Shown here: piece after piece, positions 59,901-64,000 of the stretch | How positions within the stretch are numbered: position 1 is the stretch's first letter | Layout of the letters: the number at the start of each line of letters is the position of its first letter | DNA from: JAUIKM01 sp964445695 | Lineage (GTDB): Bacteria > Bacteroidota > Ignavibacteria > Kapaibacteriales > UBA7675 | DNA length: 64,000 bases | Assembly: GCA_964445695.1 (NCBI GenBank) | Contig: CAYULF010000030.1 | Span: forward strand, 1-64,000 | Direction: 5' to 3' | Notes under the pieces: model-generated | What the model saw: the letters and a program-made list of their open reading frames with translations, nothing else | Database searches by the model: none | Told to the model about the DNA's origin: nothing | Position numbers and translations under genes: made by a program

Positions 59901-61738
59901 CGCTCAAGTTCGCCGGCGACTACGTGGGCGACAACTTCCTGAAGATGAACTACCGCGACACGAGCATGACCGGTACTCTGGAAGTCCTCAAAACCGAAGA
60001 CGACAAACGCAGCCGTGTTCTTCTGCTCTCAATCGACAAACTGCCGGTCTATCTCGGCCTGGCTGAACGCGCTAAAGACGCCCCTTTGCTTGCCCCCAAT
60101 CGCGAAGTGTCTATTTCATTGTTGGCCGACAGTATTTCACTTGGATCTATTGGGCTGTTTGTGCCTTCAATCGACAAAATCTACGGTTACGCCCACGCCA
60201 ATTTTCTCGTCAATGGTTATTCGCCCAACAACCTGAGTTACTACGGTCACGTCGACATCCTCAACTCGCAACTGCGCGTTGTCAGCACCAACATGTTGTA
60301 CGGCGCGCGCGGTTCAATCACCTTGAACGACGACTTGTTGCACATCGACTCATTGATGGTCATCAATCACCCGACGGATTTAAGAGGTACCGTAGACCAG
60401 CGCAAAGCGACCGTTTCCGGCGACGTGCGCCTGGACGGTTTTGACATTGACAACTTCGACGTCAAAATCGAAACGGATCGGTTTATGGTGATGAATGAAG
60501 GTTCGCGCGCCACCAGCCCGGACATGTACGGCAATCTGGTCATTGCGACGCGCAATCAGCCTCTGCGTCTGCAGGGCAATATGTTGCGGCCAAAATTGAC
60601 CGGTGCAATCGAAGTGCTGGAGGGCGATATCTCTCTACCGCTGACGCGAAAACAAACCAAAGTGCGCCGGACCTTCTGTTTTGAACGCATCGAACGCCGC
60701 GACGGCAGCATCATCGTGACGGAACGCGATTGCAACGACTCGCTGTACAACTCACCCGGCAACGTCGTCGTCGCAGACGGCCCGCTGTTCTCTCCCGGGG
60801 CGAACGGCCGCAAAACCGTCGAAGAAGACCTCGCTTTCCCCGATCGCATCATATATGATGTCAGAGTCTGGCTGCGCAGGGACGTGACGATAACAATGGA
60901 GCTCGGACCATTTGAAGAGCTGACGGCAGTGGTGAACCTGGAAAACCCCAGCAGTCCGCTTCGTTATAAATCAGTTGGATGGGAAAATGACATTGTTGAC
61001 AAAGTTGAACACCTGCTGGGAACGCTGGACCTGAAAGACGGCTCCAAATACGATTTCTATCGCAGCTTCAAATCGGTAGGAAAAGTCACATTTGATGGAC
61101 CGATTATTTCACCAAAGGTAGATATTACAGCAACCATCGAAAAACAGCGTCGGGTTGACAACGGAACACAGGATTACAAAGTTGAGATAACCCTGAAAGG
61201 CACGCTGGAACAACTGCAAGTGGAATTCAGATATTGGTTGGACGGCGAGCTCGGACGGGGAACTTCCGACCAGATAACAAGCAATGCACTGTCTTTGATA
61301 GTTTTCGGCAAAACGCTTGAAGAACTACAGGGAACGGCGTCAGGGCTCAGTGCCACAAACAACTTTACGGGCTCAGTCACAAACAAACTGGCAAGCGATG
61401 TTTTGGGTGAGTTCCTGCAGGATCTGGGATTTATCGAAAGCGTCGAGGTGCAATTCGGCGAGGCGCAGGGCACAAATCAGCTAGACTTTTCACAGGCGCG
61501 CGTGCGTATTACCGGCAAGATTTTTGATACAGGACTGGGTTATCACGTCGATTCTGATCTGGGTGAAAGCGGCGTTGCAACGGTCACGGTCGACGTTCCC
61601 ATGAGCATTCTGTTTACAGACGTCGGCCTGCTGCGCGATCTGCTGCTCAGTGCATCGCATACCACCGGAGCCGCAAACAACTCCAACCGCCGCAACAAGG
61701 AATGGGAATTTAAACTCGGTGTTCGACGCTCATTTTGA
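56978..61738 (+). CDS. TamB-like (DUF490) translocation and assembly protein
   Basis: A 1,586-residue protein anchored in the inner membrane by one segment near residues 27-50 (TTSIVVLLLALILISAGAFM), then a very long periplasmic chain of beta-rich repeats and a C-terminal DUF490/TamB domain (NFTGSVTNKLASDVLGEFL, QFGEAQGTNQLDFSQARVRI, LGYHVDSDLGESGV). It ends KLGVRRSF. TamB proteins form a hydrophobic groove between the membranes and carry lipids or help insert outer-membrane proteins. Length is within the family's wide range. The Met at 56978 is chosen; the TTG-initiated longer frame adds nothing typical. No TamA/BamA homologue is adjacent. It converges on the biotin-carrier gene. Confidence 0.88.
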   Translation: MDQSESNITPTKTPDTSRPSIFRRIYRFVTTSIVVLLLALILISAGAFMFSQTQWFRDIVRDRILVITDDALAADLDFTRLGGNFLTGLTLDSLTLTTSGDTLLFSPQVSFRYDLSALLDKRIYVDRVRIKHARINLLRSPIDSSWNYENIMPPSAEPPDTSEVSEPFGWKITLGSIVLDGARLQRRDLPDAPPVTEEELALAARPDLVRFSNLDARNFNMAFSAELDPDAGDFSLQLSHLNFLEANSGFRVRDLSGNFHVDRDNANVDDLRVYTDDSHLYVSAELLDVDLLGGVPMEQWKSQPASIRIDADSVATQDLHRFLPDLAFLNNSVGLVLEASGTYGDLNIAELDLQMRESRVRMEGRLRNLHTPENLFIDARMDRTQLSYRDVVDHVPGLDIPDLNFLGVVRINDAVFHGYPQDFQGTIDVATALGKFTADGKLDVSGPEIVYDVRVRSQEANLAAWLQDQTMDSHLNADIVLAGRGVDLQTMKADFRVESQNSRLAGYRYAYLLARGSIGSQATVTLDSLTMRWPRAQFAPRDSDLPQVSGQGWLRLQQIENPAYNMAFDLRNLNLEEFFPGDTLPSAISGAMSINGIGYHPDSLDLSLSADMQKLEIPGDTLPPLEFQAQLTRRNADERSLLIESPIARVRLEGRYRFDAVAASLNSVVDGVVQVIEEKYNTINSVVNDSTSMSFEMGEEVVQTESEPIQADLYLRVLDISPLRLFDQSDRRLDADLQLRGSISGHTDDFLLKLDSGSVISRLELRDSTTALRVPPSRLGARFRHQRTDFDFAVLTGDFSFDSDSTVLLNDITLNEPHVALNYGNETLVFDVSTGVLDDYHVRTRGSFDISGLDEYAIALDSLQFDYRDSLTWLTENRIEANLTSSGVRLDSVRLYRPGAEKIQLSGLISLEDFNNTAITVENFTISDINKFLAPEANNRIEVLDEIEGEIDSLYVGLNGTWASPIIELDMRADSLKFAGDYVGDNFLKMNYRDTSMTGTLEVLKTEDDKRSRVLLLSIDKLPVYLGLAERAKDAPLLAPNREVSISLLADSISLGSIGLFVPSIDKIYGYAHANFLVNGYSPNNLSYYGHVDILNSQLRVVSTNMLYGARGSITLNDDLLHIDSLMVINHPTDLRGTVDQRKATVSGDVRLDGFDIDNFDVKIETDRFMVMNEGSRATSPDMYGNLVIATRNQPLRLQGNMLRPKLTGAIEVLEGDISLPLTRKQTKVRRTFCFERIERRDGSIIVTERDCNDSLYNSPGNVVVADGPLFSPGANGRKTVEEDLAFPDRIIYDVRVWLRRDVTITMELGPFEELTAVVNLENPSSPLRYKSVGWENDIVDKVEHLLGTLDLKDGSKYDFYRSFKSVGKVTFDGPIISPKVDITATIEKQRRVDNGTQDYKVEITLKGTLEQLQVEFRYWLDGELGRGTSDQITSNALSLIVFGKTLEELQGTASGLSATNNFTGSVTNKLASDVLGEFLQDLGFIESVEVQFGEAQGTNQLDFSQARVRITGKIFDTGLGYHVDSDLGESGVATVTVDVPMSILFTDVGLLRDLLLSASHTTGAANNSNRRNKEWEFKLGVRRSF

Positions 61739-61752
61739 TGAGCGTTTGACTT
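61726..61752 (+). terminator. Possible terminator overlapping the TamB-like stop
   Basis: ACGCTCA pairs with TGAGCGT around a six-base loop containing the stop codon, followed by TT and later TTT. The short T-run makes it uncertain. Confidence 0.4.
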
Positions 61753-61783
61753 TCATTCGCAGTCAGTCAATCGGCAGCTTTCA

Positions 61784-62308
61784 TCAGGCTTCGGCTTTCG
61801 GCGGCGTGATCACGCACAGAACCTGGTTTTTCTCGACGGCTTTGCCCGCTTCAACCTGCAATTTGGTGATGGTGCCTTCAACCGGAGCGGCGATGTCGTT
61901 CTCCATTTTCATGGCTTCAAGTACCAATAGCCGCGCACCTTTTTTAACCACTGCTCCCTGCTCAACGTCCACCGCTTTTATCAGCCCCGGCATCGGTGAT
62001 TTAACCGTAACGGTGCCGCCGGTGTTTCGCGCAGTTTGTTTCAACAGACTCTGTAAAAAGAGATCGCGTTCGTTGCGCACGCGCAGCCGGTAATTGTAGC
62101 CGCGCATTGCCACAACGATTTCCCCGCTCTTGTTTGAATGCGCCACAAAGGGAATGCGTTTGCCGTCCAGCAGAGCGTAGTAAACACCGGCTTTGTCCTC
62201 ATCCGCTACAATGAGCAGCTTCGGGCCGTCAACCATGGCAACGCCGTCTTCAACGAGGTTGCCGTGCAGAACCGACTTAAACAATTCAGATTCGATCTGG
62301 TAGCGCAT
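61784..62308 (-). CDS. Biotin carboxyl carrier-type protein
   Basis: A 174-residue protein whose C-terminal 75 residues form a biotinyl domain with LVLEAMKMENDI, where the Lys carries biotin, and VKSPMPGLIKAVDVEQGAVV. The N-terminal 90 residues (MRYQIESELFKSVLHGNLVE to YNYRLRVRNERDLFLQ) resemble the region before the carrier domain in acyl-CoA, propionyl-CoA or pyruvate carboxylase subunits. It would accept CO2 on biotin and present it to a carboxyltransferase, but neither carboxylase nor transferase is encoded in view. Length fits stand-alone carriers of Bacteroidota carboxylases. Confidence 0.87.
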   Translation of the reverse strand: MRYQIESELFKSVLHGNLVEDGVAMVDGPKLLIVADEDKAGVYYALLDGKRIPFVAHSNKSGEIVVAMRGYNYRLRVRNERDLFLQSLLKQTARNTGGTVTVKSPMPGLIKAVDVEQGAVVKKGARLLVLEAMKMENDIAAPVEGTITKLQVEAGKAVEKNQVLCVITPPKAEA

Positions 62309-63074
62309 GATTATCCGGCAACAGTAAAATTGAAAAGCAAAACTCCAATTTACGCAAGCGGCCGATTCCCGCCAAAGCAGTCATTCAGATAGCCAAAAAC
62401 CACCACGCAACCACTAAATCGACCAATGATATAGCCAGAAATGGCTATGCCATAGCCAAAATTGGCCAGAGACATTATGATGGTTTCGGGCTATTGAAAC
62501 CGAGGCAGGGTTCGCGTAATTTGCTTTGGTCTACAGGATGGTGACTGCCATTGCAGCAGTGATCAACTACTAATCTTTGAAAATCGACTTTCCTCAGCTT
62601 GCGGCTGCAAACGGGGAAAATACCTACTCTCGCACTGCGGACCCGGATGCCAGCCGGACGGCAAAGCATCCGAACTGGAAACACTTCGATCGGCGCAGAG
62701 ACAGCAAATCACGCTGTTGAACCACCAGCACTGTGTGAACACGCGCCTTGTTTCACACGTCGTCCTTATTTGCAGGACAGACATCACCTCGCCACGTACT
62801 CGGTTCAATGCTGTGAAGCGCTTTTCAGGAGTCAACCGATCGCAGTTTCAGCCGGATTTCCGTTTGACCGGGATCTCGGGTTCGCAGTGGCAGAGAGATG
62901 TCGCCGGTTGGCGACCGATGCACTCGCCTGCTCACCTATCACTCCACAGAAATGAGCTGATCGATGGTACGTCCCCGGACGTCCGTCATTACTGTTTGCG
63001 GCGGTTTTCCTCTCCACCCACGGGAAAACCGCCGGCAAGGAAATGACTCGATGAACCGGCTGATACTTCATTCC
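62309..63074. other. Gene-free interval with clustered small palindromes
   Basis: About 766 bases. The part near 62380-62470 has several ATAGCCA/TGGCTAT elements in hairpin arrangement; the remainder shows nothing I can support. Confidence 0.6.
62431..62457. repeat. Two nested inverted repeats
   Basis: ATAGCCA-GAAA-TGGCTAT (62431-62448) and GGCTATG-C-CATAGCC (62443-62457) are both perfect and share the middle arm, so the RNA or DNA could switch between two hairpins. More ATAGCCA or TTGGCCA elements lie on either side. Confidence 0.65.
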
Positions 63075-63989
63075 TCAGCGCACCGCCGGATGCAACCCGA
63101 TCTTTTCAAGATAAGATTCGTGAGCGTTGTCGTGCAGGCCCCAATACGGCAGGCGTTCGGACTTCAGCAGAGTACCGCGCTCTATCACCGTGCCGCCTTC
63201 GCTGTTGCTGTATGACAAAATCAGATGTGGCGCCGCCTTGGCCACTGTGAATTCCCACTGCGAATCCCCTGCAGTCACCGTCCATATCGTGGCAGCTGTG
63301 ATCTCGCCGCCCTGATTGACCGAGACGTCACGTTTTTTCACCTGGCCTTTGCGCGACTTCATGTCGACGTGGAACAGACGGCAGAATTCCAGCGTCGGGT
63401 AAATCGTGTACTCACCTTCAGCAAGCGGACGCGCCAGTTCGCGCACGGCGATAAACAGTTCATCCGCCAGCAGGGTTTTCTGTGGTTTATCCAGCAGATG
63501 TCGCCGATCCGATTCCATCTCAAAATAGGAATTGGACTGCGACTCGATTCCATCGGTGCGATTGTTGAGCTGGTGGAATGTCATGCCGCACCACTCCTGA
63601 CTGGAAAATGTCACTTTGATCGGATCGCCGGCTTTTGCCGTTCCCGACTCGCGCCCGGACTGGCTGTAGATCGGGTAGTCGTTCAGCGGTACAAAGACCG
63701 AGTTCATGATCGAGTATTCGTAGATGCCCGTCTGAAACAGCTTGACGCGGTTTTGCTTGAGAACCTGTACGACGCCTTCACCTTCGGGGCTGTCCGACTT
63801 CACCTGTTTGCCTGTGTTGAATGGCTCGGTGACGTAGATGTGAGCCACGCGGGCTGTTCGCTCCTCGCCGTAGCGATTCTGAACGACCTCATACGTGCTG
63901 ATTTCTGCTTTGCCGTCGCCCCAATGGGACCAGAAATTCGGTGATAAGACCAACAACATACTTGCCGCTACCGCACTGAAAGACATCAT
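63075..63989 (-). CDS. Exported protein of unknown function, near the window edge
   Basis: A 304-residue protein I recognise only as a family: FWSHWGDGKAEISTYEVVQN, FQTGIYEYSIMNSVFVPL and VTFSSQEWCGMTFHQL are motifs of uncharacterised exported proteins of Bacteroidota-like bacteria, some of which carry misleading Maf labels. The N-terminus is hydrophobic (SAVAASMLLVLSP) but lacks the usual positive charge, so the true start may lie beyond the window; the frame is open to the edge, although GGAGA lies before the ATG at 63989. No domain or catalytic site can be named. Confidence 0.65.
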   Translation of the reverse strand: MMSFSAVAASMLLVLSPNFWSHWGDGKAEISTYEVVQNRYGEERTARVAHIYVTEPFNTGKQVKSDSPEGEGVVQVLKQNRVKLFQTGIYEYSIMNSVFVPLNDYPIYSQSGRESGTAKAGDPIKVTFSSQEWCGMTFHQLNNRTDGIESQSNSYFEMESDRRHLLDKPQKTLLADELFIAVRELARPLAEGEYTIYPTLEFCRLFHVDMKSRKGQVKKRDVSVNQGGEITAATIWTVTAGDSQWEFTVAKAAPHLILSYSNSEGGTVIERGTLLKSERLPYWGLHDNAHESYLEKIGLHPAVR

Positions 63990-64000
63990 GGCGCTCTCCG

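Overview
The window looks like a GC-rich (by eye about 55-60%) Gram-negative chromosome from the Bacteroidota/Chlorobiota/Calditrichota (FCB) part of the tree. Evidence: several exported proteins end in the beta-sandwich sorting domain used by the type IX secretion system (T9SS), and there are OmpA-family and beta-barrel outer-membrane proteins, a TamB-like protein, and FG-GAP/VCBS, DUF3160 and HEAT-repeat proteins of the kind common there. I cannot name a genus. No rRNA, tRNA, insertion sequence, prophage or CRISPR-Cas locus is visible.

Layout. 0.2-3.7 kb: a small tyrosine phosphatase, a GT4 glycosyltransferase and an O-antigen ligase/polymerase (surface polysaccharide). 4-5.6 kb: a PD40-OmpA envelope protein. 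6.2-10 kb: a small secreted protein and a DUF3160 protein with a C-terminal sorting domain. 10.3-15.8 kb, minus strand: an MMPL/RND exporter, a LolA-like lipoprotein-sorting protein, an outer-membrane barrel and an NHL-type propeller, plausibly one lipid or lipoprotein trafficking locus. 16.2 kb: an Rrf2 regulator with its own palindromic operator. 17.7-27.2 kb: a 3,177-residue surface protein built of five nearly equal Big_5 + FG-GAP supermodules, preceded by an HxlR regulator. 28.9-36.3 kb: three more exported proteins. 37.3 kb: a polysaccharide flippase. 39-47 kb: M28 peptidase, alpha/beta hydrolase, lipoprotein, a beta-solenoid/HEAT protein and an RqcH/NFACT protein, all on the plus strand. 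47-50 kb, minus: PhyH oxygenase, SpoIIE-type phosphatase, dapA. 50-54 kb, plus: dnaX, a Bcp peroxiredoxin, and a TatD nuclease whose frame continues without a stop into a signal peptide and outer-membrane protein. 54.6-62.3 kb: DnaJ/CbpA, M42 aminopeptidase, a TamB-like protein and a biotin-carrier protein. The window ends in an uncharacterised exported protein.

Non-coding structure is unusually rich. At least nine intergenic copies of one hairpin repeat (called HR1 here) carry arms that differ between copies but remain self-complementary. There are three tandem minisatellites, a perfect palindrome occurring twice around dnaJ and the M42 gene, a twin promoter-like element about 0.65-0.7 kb ahead of two secreted-protein genes, and a strong excess of the odd palindrome GTTWAAC. 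The most notable coding oddities are the TatD/outer-membrane protein fusion with a well-placed internal ribosome site, and an A6 tract in dnaX whose -1 frame stops after eight codons, as expected for a gamma-type short product.
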